Shown: positions 9,365 to 20,758 of the stretch, piece after piece
How the letters are laid out: each line of letters starts with the position of its first letter
Position numbering within the stretch: the stretch's first letter is position 1
Origin: Chara braunii
Taxonomy: Eukaryota; Streptophyta; Charophyceae; Charales; Characeae
Assembly (NCBI GenBank): GCA_003427395.1
Contig: BFEA01000077.1
Location: 1,050,588 to 1,114,587, forward strand
Direction of reading: 5' to 3'
DNA length: 64,000 nt
Translations under genes and position numbers: made by a program
Notes under the pieces: model-generated
Seen by the model: the letters and a program-made list of their open reading frames with translations, nothing else
What the model was told of the DNA's origin: nothing
The model's database searches: none

Positions 9365-10560
9365 TGATACATCCTCAATCGAGCGATATATGGAGAGCCA
9401 AGGATCCGCAAAGTGATGGAAAGGACTCGAATGAACAATGCAATGTCAGCAAAGCATCAACAAGCAATGTACATCCAGATACATATGAGAATAGCACAAT
9501 GTAACGCAGCTGAAGACTCCAAGATATGACTTGACCTGTCAGATACCGACGCAACACCCCATCATACACCACACATGTGAGAGAGAGAGGAGGGACCGCA
9601 TACATAGACGGAAGGTCCCTCCTTGATCACGCACATGGGGAGATACCACGGATGAGGAGATGGGGGGGAGAGGCAAGACAAAGATGGAGATGAGGGAGAA
9701 GACCAAAATCGCAATAACGAAGTCCAAAAATAGTCTCGCTACCGAATGTCCAATCAATGTCTGCCACAAAATGTCAAATCAGATCCTGGGCCTCACGGCC
9801 CGATGTAACCTTTGCCTGAAGGAGAGGAAAGGAGGAAGAAGGAGAGAGGGAGGACGAGAGTAAGAAGAAGAAAAAGATGCCGTCCTCCTCGCTATCTCAC
9901 CTGCAGGTAATTGCCGCCATGTACTGTATGTCGCCACGTGCCTCCTCTACGTTGCAAGGCACTGGCGTGAAGATTGGATATGGCGCCCAGGTAAGATCTC
10001 CGCCGACGCAGGTATGGCCTCCGCCTAACCCCCCTTCCTACACCTCTACCTCCAGCATAGCGCTGCCGCGGGGCTCTAGCAGCGTGTCGACCAAGAAGTG
10101 AGCTACTCGAGTTGTGTGTCTGCCTAGGCGTGGCCCAACTATAAATAGTGTTGGGCCTTGCGGGTGTGTTTGTGTATGCCTCAGGTCTTCGGCCAAAACA
10201 TGGCCTACTAGGTCTAAGACCCGATCGAACGTCCAGACCCGCCCTGCTGATGCAGCAGGGACGTCCGCTAGTGGACAAAAACGGACCTAGCCCAACAAGG
10301 CCTGCCTATATCCGTACGAGGCCAAAAACATAGCCTTTGACTGAACAGAACGGAGGTATGCTCGGACAAACTGCAAGTCCGAAATGACACCTAAATAGAC
10401 AAAAATAGGACAGCAAATAAATAAATAAATAAATAAATGCTGCCTCAAATCGAAACATGTGGCCCTAAGGCCGGTCGTGGGCCTCCAAGGCGCGCGTCTG
10501 AGGGGCGTGCGGCCTGAGGGCCCCCAAATTGGGCCCCGTGTGCAGGCTCAACATGTAACA
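9365..10560 (-). mobile_element. LTR copy B, minus strand, 1196 bp
   Basis: Read on the minus strand it starts TGTTACATGT at 10560 and ends GGATGTATCA at 9365. Its start region matches the 57-kb LTR in reverse (cccccaaattgggcc near 10521, the ctgctgatgcagcaggg word near 10246, a TATA box actataaatag near 10138). Its end matches too (caaagcatcaacaagcaatg, gccaaggatccgcaaagtga). A gag-like leader follows on the minus strand, so this is probably a 5' LTR. No 5-bp target duplication was found (tccaa versus tgtag). Confidence 0.85.
10415..10438 (+). repeat. (AAAT)n microsatellite
   Basis: Six tandem aaat units within LTR copy B. Confidence 0.95.
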
Positions 10561-12060
10561 TGTAGGCATCCGCTCTATAACTGTCCAACCCTCTTCGGCA
10601 TTCCATAGCCACTCGCCTTCAGAATGGCCAGAGCCTAGCACTGACAATAGTGCATTCACACAGATTGTCGCGGCTCACCACCCTCACTTACAGCCCCGAC
10701 TCACAAATTGTGCGAAGCAGCTCGGTAGTATGCATATACATACAAAGAACGAAGTACCGTTCATTCTAAACAAGAATCGATAAATTCATCTTGAATAAAA
10801 TAAAAACTAAAATTTTGAATAATTGATCATAGTGAGTTTTTATTATAAATAACGAAGAAAATTTTATGTCCAATGGTCTTTCCTGAAGCGCAGTTCTACA
10901 GTCCACACTTGATGTCTTTTCGGCTCAAATTTGAAGTGGTCGGCATGCGGTGGTCGCATAACAAGATACCAACTAGCGCCTTCCTTCCTTCAAAGGAGGC
11001 CATCGGACTACCCCTGTTGAGTACCCATGTCCGATGGCAAGAGGGGGCTCGTGACCTTCCGCACGGGTGATGAGCCTTCTACCAAAGCGGTCGGGGGTCA
11101 CCCTCATTTTGGGGGTCCTATACTGCAGCGCCCAGTAGTCGGCTTTCATCGTTATAGAAACGTGAGGGATCCGTCCAGTAGAGGACGCCCGTCTGTAATT
11201 ACGAATTTGAAACCAAACCGTTCGGTCCCCTGTGAAATGACAAGGGAAGTGAGCAAAATGAGAAAAAGCAATTAAATTAAAATAGAGGGAAATTCTACTT
11301 TGAAGTTGAGTCGCCACTTATTAGCGACTGTCAAATTGGTCAAGACCAAAACTACGGCTCTTGCTAAGCGTGAATCAAAACGGAATTTCCACTTTTTTTT
11401 GTTTTTTTTCCTTTACTTTTCTCTTTTCTTTTCTTTTCCTTTGATTATGATCGATGTCAAAGTACTTATCCCATAACTCAACTTGAGGGGTTCAACGCAT
11501 AGTTGAAAAGACCACGTTCAACCTTCCACCTTCTCATCCATGGGCGAGCCTGGTGGCTACCACGAGCACAAGCTGGTTGTGCTTTGTTGTACAGTAGGGC
11601 GCAAAGCTTGCGTGGACCAAGGGAAAGCCCATTGGCGCACCCCCACACTTTTGTTGTGGCGAGCACCAACAGGAGTCGGTCCATGGATTGGCCGCCTTGC
11701 GCAAGCGTGCCTGGTACACTACTGAGCGAAGACTGGTCACGCGCAGGTAGTGCCTTGTGCACCACGAAGGGTCGGGACACCACGCCTTCCAACACCGCAC
11801 CCAACCAACCCGCGCACACCAAGGTATTCCCCGCTTCATGATACTCTGAAAGGCGTCAAGCAAGAAGAGCCTAGAAGACTCACCGAAGATTCCGATGCTC
11901 GTGAGCAAGGCTCAAGTAACCAACTCACGCGTGGTAACTATCTAACACCCACCACGGCCTCCAAATTTGCAATATTCAGCCTCATTGAGATAAAAGAGGC
12001 CCGATTTCACTTAGGGCGGGCACAAGGCTTGTTGTACGGGCCCCATGCGAGCATGTCGAG
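10561..12060. other. no gene recognised between two gypsy elements
   Basis: An AT-rich patch lies at 10760-10870 and pyrimidine-rich DNA at 11390-11440. ORFs at 11478-11908 on both strands overlap one another and have no family resemblance. Part of 11.5-12.06 kb may be LTR of the element at 12.1-16.7 kb. Confidence 0.4.
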
Positions 12061-12194
12061 GACGCAGATCTTCGCACTCCCTCCTCCATTACTTTGATAG
12101 TCTTCTGAGAAATCTTTAATCAGAAGGCTCCTTAGCTTTTAGTCTTATTTCATACCCTAAGATAACTTGTGGGGCGGTCTTTATTAATTATTTC

Positions 12195-12445
12195 GTTGTA
12201 AACCACCAATCTTCCTTTGGATGAACATAGTGTCTGAACCGCACCCGATACTGCATCTGCAGTTTCCGAGGTCTACCCCTGCAAGGAGGCTTCGGCACAA
12301 GCATCACCTTGTGCTCGAAGATGTCATCAATGTCAATGTGTCCGTCCATGGATCGGGGCAGCATGCATCTCCTTTAAGGAATTTTTTTCATCTTAGCAAA
12401 AGAAGCGAGCTTGGAGGCATGGAAAACACGGTGTGCATAAGTGAC
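12195..12445 (-). pseudogene. gypsy element 3 integrase tail and chromodomain (remnant)
   Basis: The minus frame reads RVFHASKLASFAKMKKIP, a stop, then RRCMLPRSMDGHIDIDDIFE, HKVMLVPKPP, and QMQYRVRFRHYVHPKEDWWF before a stop. VFHASKL and the DDIFEHK...QYRVRF...WWF order are the usual chromovirus tail and chromodomain. Confidence 0.85.
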
Positions 12446-12564
12446 CACAAATTCACATGACGTAGGAAGGACCGTCTGGTTTATCTCCCCCTATGTCCAA
12501 AACTTCCCATGATCCCAAGTACTATGAAATTAGCTTCCTAGAAATACCCTGTTTCTGTTCCAGT

Positions 12565-12950
12565 TCAAATGACTTCACCTACTTTTAATGCAGAGGGTCG
12601 TCTCTGCTTGTTCTCGGATGCTACCATGGCATCTTGAGCTTTTCTGATCCATTTCAGCACCTGTTGCATCATTTTGTCGTTTTTGACAGTGAATTCCATG
12701 TTGCCAAGTGTTGCCATGGCATCTTTAGCTTTTCTAATCAATTCCCCTAAAAATAAACTACACAGACTCTCTAAACGAAACACATAATCGTTTGTTCCCT
12801 ACCTTCTCGAGGAACAATAAGCCCTCCACCACTACAAACTCATCCAATCTAGCCTTATCTTTGGCATCGAGCTTGCGTATGATTTCAGACATCAACGGGT
12901 CCTCTCGATAGGCTTCCACCATAGAGCAAGTCTGATCATCGGATATACCG
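12565..12950 (-). pseudogene. gypsy element 3 integrase with catalytic core deleted
   Basis: The N-terminal part, minus 12950-12785, reads MVEAYREDPLMSEIIRKLDA and LLFLEKVGNKRLCV, as at the start of gypsy integrases. It runs within a few residues into a C-terminal segment (12783-12565) with WIRKAQDAMVASENKQRRPS and ALKVGE. The zinc finger and the whole DDE core, several hundred bases, are missing. Two similar LIRKAKDAMA/WIRKAQDAMV words about 93 bp apart indicate a further small duplication. This copy cannot integrate by itself. Confidence 0.82.
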
Positions 12951-12957
12951 AACTGTC

Positions 12958-13532
12958 ACTAACGGGGCCAAACAGTCCACTCTCCTAGACGAAGCATCTG
13001 CGACCTCATCGTACTCTCCCTTGAGGTGGTCCAACTGGAAATCAGACATATCTATGACTTCAATCCATCTCTTGAGTCCGTCGGAGAGAGCAACTTGTGT
13101 CTTAATCCAGCAAAGAGTCTCATGGTCAGATCTCGTGTAGGAAGGGCGCAGTGCCTACAATGAGGCAATGCTTTGTATAGGGCGGAGAGTTCCCGATCAT
13201 AAGAGGACTTAGCTAGCTTTCGAGACGACATTTTCTTACTCTTATACTCGATCGGCCTCAACTTTTTCCCCTCTTGCTGCGACCGTGCCTATGCTATATT
13301 GATTAGCATCCGTCGTCACTACAAATGACTTCTCAGTATCCGAAAACTTCAAGACTTCATGGTGCATGAGAGCATACTTCAATCGCTTAAAGGCTGCCCT
13401 GCACTCATTTGTCCACTCCCAAGGGGTGTCAAGGCACATGAGGTTCGTCAGTAGGGAACCTATAGTACTACAATTTTTCACAAACGGACGATTGTAGCCC
13501 GTCATTCGCAAAAATGACCTCACCTTAGTCAC
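12958..13532 (-). pseudogene. gypsy element 3 RT connection and RNase H (remnant)
   Basis: The frame 13532-13242 gives TKVRSFLRMTGYNRPFVKNC (connection) and FVVTTDANQYSIGTV with the first RNase H Asp. The frame 13261-13052 gives PIEYKSKKMSSRKLAKSSYD with RELSALYKAL (Glu). The end IEVIDMSDFQLDHLKGEYDE VADASS follows to 12958 in a further frame. At least two frameshifts are needed to read it through. Confidence 0.88.
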
Positions 13533-13631
13533 AGATGAGGTCTAGGTCGATCACGTATGCTGGCAATCTTCACATCACTGACCTGAATCCACCACCGAAA
13601 TTTCGTGACCCAAATACAAGATCTTGGTGTA

Positions 13632-14312
13632 TTAGTGTTGAGGAACGAGACTCAACACCAAGTCTACATGCTTGGTGTGCTCCTCCACAGTCAAGATAAG
13701 GATGTCGTCAAGGTACATGATGATAAACTTATCTAAGTAGTCATGAAAGATCCTATTCATTGCGTGATGGAACGTCCTAGAGGCATTGCAAAGAACGAAA
13801 GGCATCACCACAAACTCGTACAAACCGCACCGAGTCTGAAAAGTGGTTTCTTGCTGATCCTCATACCTAAACGCAATCCAATGGTATCCAAACTTCAGAT
13901 CTATCTTGGTTAAGTACCGGCATCCTTGCACTGGGTCCAATAGGTCATCACTGCGAGGTAGGGGCTCTGCATTTTTAACAACGACGGGATTCACACCCCT
14001 ATAATCAATACACGGCCCTAGGGTACCCCCTTGCTTAGGAATGAATAAAACTAGCGCACCATAGGGGAACGTACTAGGCTGGATCCAACCCTTCTCTAAT
14101 AGGTCCTCCAGTTGTAGGCAAAGCTCATATCACTCCGTTGGAGACGGCCTGTAAAGCCATCCACTAGGCACTTTGCTACCCGGAATGACTTCAATAGCAT
14201 GGACAACCTCCCTCTCAACAACTCCAGAAGGCTTCTCAAAAAGGTCTAGATATGAAGCGATGACTTGTTCTCTGTCTAGGGGTGTTTTTACGGTCTCCCA
14301 TTTCTCACACAC
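13632..14312 (-). pseudogene. gypsy element 3 reverse transcriptase (remnant)
   Basis: Minus frames read VIPGSKVPSGWLYRPSPTE then TGA where the family has Arg, then EDLLEKGWIQPS, a stretch ending CIDYRGVNP, and TKIDLKFGYHWIAF. Next come YEFVVMPFVLCNASRTFH and FIIMYLDDILI, the catalytic box. These are RT blocks 1 to 5 in order. Gly of MPFGL is Val. The stop near 14132 breaks the gene. It otherwise keeps the catalytic Asp residues. Confidence 0.92.
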
Positions 14313-14321
14313 GAAGACTAA

Positions 14322-14816
14322 CTACATGCCCTCCTCATGATTTTGCTTATAGTAATTGAACGATAATGCGCACATCCAGCCACAAGACTCTACGAGCCTG
14401 CTAGCCTTGTGTTTATGCAAACTAACTGTCCTCCTGTTAAGCAACTTGTACATCACCAACTTCCTATCCCGATCAATTTGAGGCTTAGCAACCTCGAGGT
14501 AGTACATACCTAGCAACATGTCGAATGCAAGCTCATCGCTAACCAGGAACAAGTTTTTATGTCTTAGTTCCCCTCCTCCATAGGAGAAGGTACAAACTAC
14601 GTCTTTAACATAGTTCTTGACAACCATAGCTTGCTTGTTGGCATGGGTGGATGCAACAAATATACTAAGTCGCTGCACTTGGTCCCCTAAGCGCAACCTC
14701 TCCACACAAGCATGACTGATGAAATTCCGCGTGGAGCCTATGTCTGCGAAGGCACCAACTTTAAGGCCACCTACATCCACTTCTACCACGAGATGTTCAG
14801 GACCTCGACTCATCAT
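14322..14816 (-). pseudogene. gypsy element 3 aspartic protease (remnant)
   Basis: The 164-residue frame contains VGAFADIGSTRNFIS, the retropepsin active-site loop, in which the usual D-S/T-G reads D-I-G. Later FLVSDELAFDMLLGMYYLEV matches the second conserved block (D-x-LLGM-x-WL). Protease lies between gag and RT as expected. The Ile beside the catalytic Asp probably abolishes activity. Confidence 0.87.
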
Positions 14817-15013
14817 CGCTCAGGAGTCGCTAGAGTCCCTCTCTAACCACTCAGTTTCTAACTCGTCTAAGGACCCGGACACACCCATCGAACAGAGTAT
14901 CGATTGGTTTGGATCTATTTGTGGGGCAATCATAAGGTCAACAGCATGAGCCATCATCTGAAGTGAAGAGTGTGTGGCCACCACTTTAGCACGAGTAGGA
15001 GAGACTAATACTC

Positions 15014-15349
15014 CTACTGGCCCAATGCATTTCCCTTAGATGTGCTCGCAGAAGCACCACTCAAGCTCGAAGGTACCAATGGCCCAACAATGGATGGCAT
15101 GTTCGACGTTACTTTTTTACTCCTGCAGCATGCGAATGTGTGCCTATATTGGCCACAATTCAAACACGCTCCACAGGTATACTGATCACGCCACACATCG
15201 TACTCCAAACACATTTCGATCGATGTTGGTGGGCCTTCATCTGCCTGTTGACTCTTGGGCCGACTTGCTTTTTGTTTCCCGACCCTCTTACCCTTTTTTT
15301 CAAAGGGTGTTGCTACTCCACCCTCCAGAGCGTTTGCAGCCCCTTCCAC
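15014..15349 (-). pseudogene. gypsy element 3 gag C-terminus with intact CCHC knuckle
   Basis: The frame has basic linker residues (GKRVGKQKASRPKSQQAD) followed by CLNCGQYRHTFACC. This satisfies C-x2-C-x4-H-x4-C. The knuckle binds genomic RNA in the particle. The frame ends in a Ser-rich tail before protease. Confidence 0.85.
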
Positions 15350-15601
15350 CTATGTGTCTTCCCCAAGGTCAGAGATGTCCTAAACCTCAGTCGTGTTGCC
15401 ATCATGGTCACCAAACATGAGGTTGTCTTTCTTCCTCCAACCTTGGGGGAGTTTCTTCTTTCTCCCATATGTAACAGTCTGTTGTGCATTCCTAAGTTTG
15501 GCCTCAATATCCAAGGCCTTCTTGCTAAAAGAAGGTAAGTCATGCATATCGGTGGAGGCCTCATCGACTAACTTATTTTCAACATCCGTGGGCAGGTGTT
15601 C

Positions 15602-16087
15602 CTAATAAGTGGTCATGAAGATTTTGGGATTGTCCCGCACCCCAAGGACAACAATCAATCTCTCTACAGCGTTAGTAACATCGGGGAATGACCTGTATCT
15701 TTTAGATCCCAAGTTTGCCAGCGAGTCAATGGCCTCGTGTGCCTGTTGAGGGTCATGCCACATTTCCTTAACTAACCACAGACATTCCTCCAAACTCCCG
15801 TTGAAGTTCTAACCATATCCGTGTTGTTGTACTATCCCGCCTAACCACCTAGCTGTTGATCCTTCCATGTAGGATGAGGCCATGATCACCTCCTCCTCAA
15901 GCCGTGTGAGTGGCACTGTCCTCAACCATGTGTTGATGTTCTCCTCCTTCTTTCGAGCTGGCAACAGTATCTTCAGCACCCACTGTGGTTGTTGCCCAAG
16001 ACCTTGTGCCTGTAGCTGGACCGGTGGAACAGGTTGTTGAGCCGTCTGTGCCTGACGCTGCACCGGCTGTTGCGGAACCTCTTGCAA
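15602..16087 (-). pseudogene. gypsy element 3 gag capsid-like domain (two frames)
   Basis: The frame 16087-15809 is Gln/Pro-rich, then reads INTWLRTVPLTRLEEEVIMA and SSYMEGSTARWLGGIVQQHG. The frame 15793-15602 continues MEECLWLVKEMWHDPQQAHE and VERLIVVLGVRDNPKIF. W-x-SYMEG-x-A-x-W and the following helices are typical of retrotransposon gag. A stop near 15808 separates the halves. Confidence 0.82.
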
Positions 16088-16137
16088 AGGTTGCTGGACA
16101 TGTTGTTGTCCTGTCGCTGCAGTAGCTTACTGAAGAC

Positions 16138-16728
16138 CTAAAAAAGCAAGTAACGGAGCCTGCCAACTAGAACCTGCTGATCGACTGCCTGGTGCAACGA
16201 TGCCAAGCTGAGGCACAAGGGACCTCTAGTAGGTAGCGGTGACATAGATGGTCCAACCACTGCTGGAGGAGCTACCGCAGGTTGCACAGGCCTAGCCATA
16301 GGCCTAGGACCTCTCGGCGCAGCCAAAATCTTATTTGGACAGCATTTTCTATTGCACGTCCTGTACTTCAGCCACACTTAGAAGGCTGGACCAAAGGGAC
16401 CGCACAATGGGATCAAGTGGTGACTCGGCCAAAGCCACTACACTGCTCAACTCCTGCTCCCTAGCCTCTAGTCTGATCTTTGTTCTTCTAGCATTTTCTC
16501 TCCTATCCTCTGCATCCTGTCGTTGGCACCGTAACTCTGCAAGAAGGGCATTCGACTGTTGGACCTCATAGTCCTCCACTGACAAGGGTTGCTGCTAGCT
16601 GACCTGCGAGCCAGCAAACTAACTTGAGGCAAAAGTTGACGTACAGTTGTGAGGAAACCCGGGGAGGGAATCATCTGTTCGCCGCTGAAGCCAGGGACAG
16701 CGGTGTCTGTCACCCGCTGTGTTCGCAT
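16138..16728 (-). pseudogene. gypsy element 3 gag N-terminal region
   Basis: Overlapping minus frames carry a charged heptad-like stretch (ALLAELRCQRQDAEDRRENA) and a Pro/Ala-rich segment. The position upstream of the capsid-like domain suggests the gag N-terminus. Frames shift several times. No start codon can be chosen with confidence. Confidence 0.55.
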
Positions 16729-16730
16729 CA

Positions 16731-17114
16731 GAGGTCCTCAGTGACGCAACAGGGGAGTAGGGTTTATTCTGCTTGTCACGCTCCCACTCATGAGTTGGGT
16801 CTGGAACTCTTTCCCTCTCGCAGAACAGCAGGAAAAAAAAAGAAAATAAACAATAGATTAAAAAAAAAAAAGAATGTATTCGACCTGCAGGTTCAAAATC
16901 TGGCCTGAGCCAACAAGGAGATGGAGTATGTTAGCTATAGCTCAGGGATTAACTGCCCAGGGAGTCGTACTTGTTCTGATAAGCAACATAGGTAGCTGAG
17001 TCTATTGGCTGTCTGCAGGCTCCTAATTTGGCTGATTGTCGAAGTCATTGCTGCCTGTCGGCAGGTTAGCGCACTTCCTCTGGTTGAGGACCTCCTCCTT
17101 TCTCTTGCACGGTT
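16731..17114. other. no gene seen; possible 5' leader or LTR of element 3
   Basis: A-rich runs occur at 16830-16872. No pol or gag motif and no tRNA primer-binding site was recognised. Confidence 0.35.
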
Positions 17115-17345
17115 TCATCTCTCCCCAAAGGGATCATGCACTTTCCCTTCAGCATCTACACCTTTCATGTTGTAGAGCATACTACTGAGGCTGTCATTTT
17201 CCTTGTATCCATAAATCAAAACCTTCTCCACTTCATCACACCAGCCAACCAGTTTCACAAGGCACCAATGGGGCAGGCGTCTCAGTAAATCCACCATGCT
17301 TTCAGAACGATTGCCCTTTTTGGGACTAATACCGTTAATGTCCAA
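17115..17345 (-). pseudogene. receptor-like protein kinase fragment
   Basis: The 76-residue frame reads SMVDLLRRLPHWCLVKLVGW, CDEVEKVLIYGYKENDSLSS, MLYNMKG. This matches kinase subdomains IV-V of plant receptor-like kinases, where the pattern is L-x-RL-x-H-x-x-LV-x-L-x-G-x-C and LIYEYMENGSL. Here Glu of the hinge is Gly and HRN is HWC. The rest of a kinase (glycine loop, catalytic HRD, DFG) is not found nearby, so it is an exon of a broken gene or a captured fragment. No host splice sites were fixed. Confidence 0.62.
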
Positions 17346-18220
17346 ATCATGTTCATTCGAAAATCCGAACGGTCAAAATCTTCATTTTGAAGGCCCCCGT
17401 AAGCGTGTGAAAAGCGATTTGGGAATGGTGCTCTGCTTGAAATGATACCGTCATTAGACCATCATCATGTTAGGGAGGTGTGCGGGAGTTATCTCATTTC
17501 TCATGCACCCGTCAGGTAGCTGTTTGTCAGAGGCCAATTAAAAGATCAGTAGAGATTGATGTTGTCTGTCTGTCTGACTGTCTCTCTTCCCCTTGTAGGT
17601 GTTGTCTCACTTTTACCCTTCCTCGCTATACGAGTAAAGGGTTCTCGTGAAAAGCAAATAATTAAATAATCAGCAGATTTGATGGTGGGATCGCAGCTCA
17701 AATTATCTCCACTTCCCCACCCTTCTCCGTCTTTTCTTCAAAGAGGTCTTTCACCCTGATATATGTGACTCTGTTGTGATCAATCCATATCAAGAGAACC
17801 TTGAAACTGAAGTACGAGTCTTCAACGAATATAATGCAAAGAAAAGTCTCATTTCATGCATTCAGTTTTAATTGATCTCCCGCCGCTTAATGCATGCACA
17901 TGTTGATTGTCATCTCAACAGACGTGAGAGTTAGCACACGGAGCAGCGAGCTCCTCAAGCACTCTTAAGTGCTCATTCCAAGGAAAACGGAAGTTGAGTG
18001 AAACGTTGTGCCCATTCTCCCCCTCACGTCCTGCAAGATCACGCTCTGTGTTTGTGCGACTGTGTCCCGCTCAAATATGCCTTTCCTGCTTTCTTTGCAC
18101 CTGAATAGAGACAACAGTCATCAAAGCTGTATCTGGGGCAACTTTCAGTCCCGATGAACTGTGTGGTGCATTCGAGGGAACATCTGTTGGAGTTGCTGTT
18201 TTCCACAGCGCAGCATCTCT
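17346..18220. other. no gene seen
   Basis: Unique, moderately AT-rich DNA without recognisable motifs. Confidence 0.4.
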
Positions 18221-18225
18221 CCCTG

Positions 18226-18275
<50 letters not shown>

Positions 18276-18283
18276 CACACTTG

Positions 18284-18337
<54 letters not shown>
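18226..18337 (+). repeat. compound (TC)n-(AC)n-(TC)n microsatellite
   Basis: TC units 18226-18242, AC units to about 18272, a short spacer, then TC units to 18337. ORFs of alternating residues here are artefacts. Confidence 0.97.
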
Positions 18338-18340
<3 letters not shown>

Positions 18341-18508
18341 TGTGCGCTATCTCTAGCTTGCTTGCTTGATGGTTGATCACTCAGACAAGGCAGTCTACCG
18401 AATGGTGTTCAACGCAGTCCAGAAATTCAGGCAGCGCTGCAATTGCCGATTCCCAGGCATAACATTTAATTAATCATTTAAGTAATGGATTTAATAATTA
18501 TTAATAAG

Positions 18509-18810
18509 TTAATTGGTTAATGCGCAATGTGCCTCAAACTGGTATAAATTAGCGACTGGACAGGATCAATGACATATTGTGTTCTCATCAAAGCAGGGCC
18601 AGGGAGGCAGATTCTAAATACAGTTGCGGTCAGGATGCTTTCCACACCGTTGTTCATTGTCAATTGCTTAATGCGCAATGTGCCTCAAACTGGTATAAAT
18701 AAGCGACTGGACAGGATCAATGACATATCATGTTCTCATCGAAGCAGGGTCAGGGAGGCAGATTCTAAATACACTTGCGGTCAGGATGCTTTCCACACCG
18801 TGGTTCATTG
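18509..18810 (+). repeat. 151-bp tandem duplication
   Basis: The word tgcgcaatgtgcctcaaact recurs at 18521 and 18672, 151 bp apart. The units share the whole sequence through ttccacaccg(t/g)tgttcattg with about a dozen differences. Confidence 0.92.
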
Positions 18811-18980
18811 ATCCCACTGGCGTTCCCCGCAGGCACAGGGGAACAATGCGCTTCCATCTGGAATCAACTCTCTCGCACACACACTCATACACACGCTCTA
18901 ATCCTCCCTTTTTCACACTCAGTCCCTCTCTTTCTCTTTCTCTCGCTCACTCTAGCGCACTCTCTCTCACTTCTCCCTTT

Positions 18981-19096
18981 GTCTGCGCACTCTCTCATAC
19001 TCTCCCCCCGTCTACACACTCTCTTACACTCTCCCATTGTCTGCGCACTCTCTCACACTATCTCCCTGACTGCGCACTCTCTCACACTCTCTCATG
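18981..19096 (+). repeat. 29-bp tandem repeat, 4 units
   Basis: Units start at 18981, 19010, 19039 and 19068 with core gtctgcgcactctctcacac. It lies in a longer CT-rich stretch beginning near 18870. Confidence 0.85.
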
Positions 19097-20320
19097 AATG
19101 TCAGTCTGGCCCTCTCTCACGCTGTTTCCCTCTCAACTCACCTGTTGCCCACTGATCGCTGCTCCTGAGAGGCCGCTGACAGCAGACAGCGTACTTGCAA
19201 GGACGGGCATGCAGCCATGGCTATGGTCCGCTTGCTCTCGAGAAGGGGCATGGAACATCTCCAGCTCACCTTGGCCAGTTCCCTCTTCGTCTTGGTCCCA
19301 CTTGACTGCCTTGGACCCGAATGAATGCCGCCTCAGTCCCGCTCGTCTGCTCTATATCCAGCCCGTAGCACAAGCCCCGGGCCTGGGCCTCAAAAGGAAC
19401 TTCTGGGATCACCAGTTCCAGCAACTCCCGGGCTACAGTCCCAGGACAGCGATGGTACCAGGGGTTTAGGACCAGCGGTCCAGGGGTACCGATACTAAAC
19501 CAGCGGAGGCAATAAAGACCACAACGGTGACTGAGTAAAACCCTACTGGTGATGAAAACAGTCCCTCAGCAACTTTGGAGTGCAAATCACCTCGCGGTAA
19601 CCTGTCGTAGCCGCACCGTTGCCTTTACAAACCATTGTGAGCCTCAACCAATTAGAACCAACCGCAGCAACCAAATCTGGGTCGCAGGAACAACGAAGTA
19701 ACCAAAATCTACACCGCTGGACCAATTGTCGTGTATCTCACTCACACTAACCATGCCATTTGTACCAGAACGAAAGTGCCAACCCCGTAACCCGTCTGCA
19801 GCCCGAAGTGCCGACCCACAAAAACGTCCAGCCCCGTGCAGTCGCCGATAAACCGGTAAGTATGAAAATAACAGGGTCCGGCGCACACAAAAACAAGGGT
19901 CGGAAAAGGGATAGCAAAATAGTGTGAATCAGGACGTCAACACAAGGAAACATAATCCGACACAAAAACAAGGAAGCAAAAAAAAACTTGTAAAATTGAT
20001 TTTTTTTATCGTTCATTATTTTATTTTTTATTATTAATATTGCCATCAAAATCAATAAATTATTGTCGTTGACTTGGCCTCACAAAATCGCCCACGCCAA
20101 AGCTCGTGTGCACGTTCACGATCAAGTATTAGAGGAAGTAGAATTTTGGGGTAAAATAAGAGGGAATAACAAATTGATATCTTCGTTTCCATAAAAGTAG
20201 GGTTAGTATCAAGAAGTGGACGGGGTTAAAATAGGGGTTGAGTTAGGCACCCTATTTTTCTGTTGTCCGTCAGATAAAGGAAATAGAAACAAAGTGTCTG
20301 AAGACCAATACTAACTCAGA
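19097..20320. other. no gene recognised
   Basis: ORFs at 19098-19469 (+) and 19543-20055 (-) show no family motif. 19975-20060 is very AT-rich. Confidence 0.4.
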
Positions 20321-20323
20321 ATT

Positions 20324-20628
20324 CTAAAATTTTGGGTGGCTGACTGGCTTCGGCCGCCCGACACCGTAACTTACACCTGACAAAATGGCTTGAGAAGTGG
20401 CCTGAGAAGTGGTCTGAGAAGTGGCCCGGGAAGTGGTCTGAGAAGAGGTCTGCGAAGTACCAGAGACGATAGCCATAGTTGCCGTTGCCTCAGCCCTAGA
20501 GCGTGCAACTGCACGCTTGCTACCAGTGCTCTCTCTGATCCGCCTGCTGCTGCCTGTGCCCCCTGCAAACACCTACTCTCCTCAGCTTCCATCTGCAGTC
20601 TCCTTTCCTCATCCGACTTTAACACCAA
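20324..20628 (-). pseudogene. gag-like coiled-coil fragment with 12-bp repeats
   Basis: One minus frame begins LKSDEERRLQMEAEESRCLQ. The overlapping frame ends in TSQTSSQTTSRATSQTTSQA, encoded by 12-bp units at about 20384-20455. The charged start resembles gag N-termini such as element 3. Identification is tentative. Confidence 0.35.
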
Positions 20629-20758
20629 GTGATCGGCTGACTAAGTGCCTGTCTCCGGGAAGTCCTCAGCCCTAGCGTGTGCCCTCACCCAGCCTTAACA
20701 GCAAGCGATTGGCTGACTAAGTGCCTGTCTCCTGGGAAGTCCTCCTAAGCCCCTGGTC
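20621..20758 (+). repeat. 76-bp tandem duplication
   Basis: The word ggctgactaagtgcctgtct occurs in both units (offset 76 bp). The second copy is partial. Confidence 0.88.

Larger units (their letters stand above)
12070..16730 (-). mobile_element. Ty3/gypsy element 3, minus strand, degenerate
   Basis: Read right to left it encodes gag (coiled-coil/Gln-rich N-terminus, capsid-like domain, CCHC knuckle), aspartic protease, RT with YLDD, RNase H, an integrase lacking its core, and a chromodomain. The run atggaggagggagtg near 12081-12095 on the minus strand looks like a polypurine tract. It is a different lineage from elements 1 and 2. Frameshifts split most domains. Confidence 0.92.
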
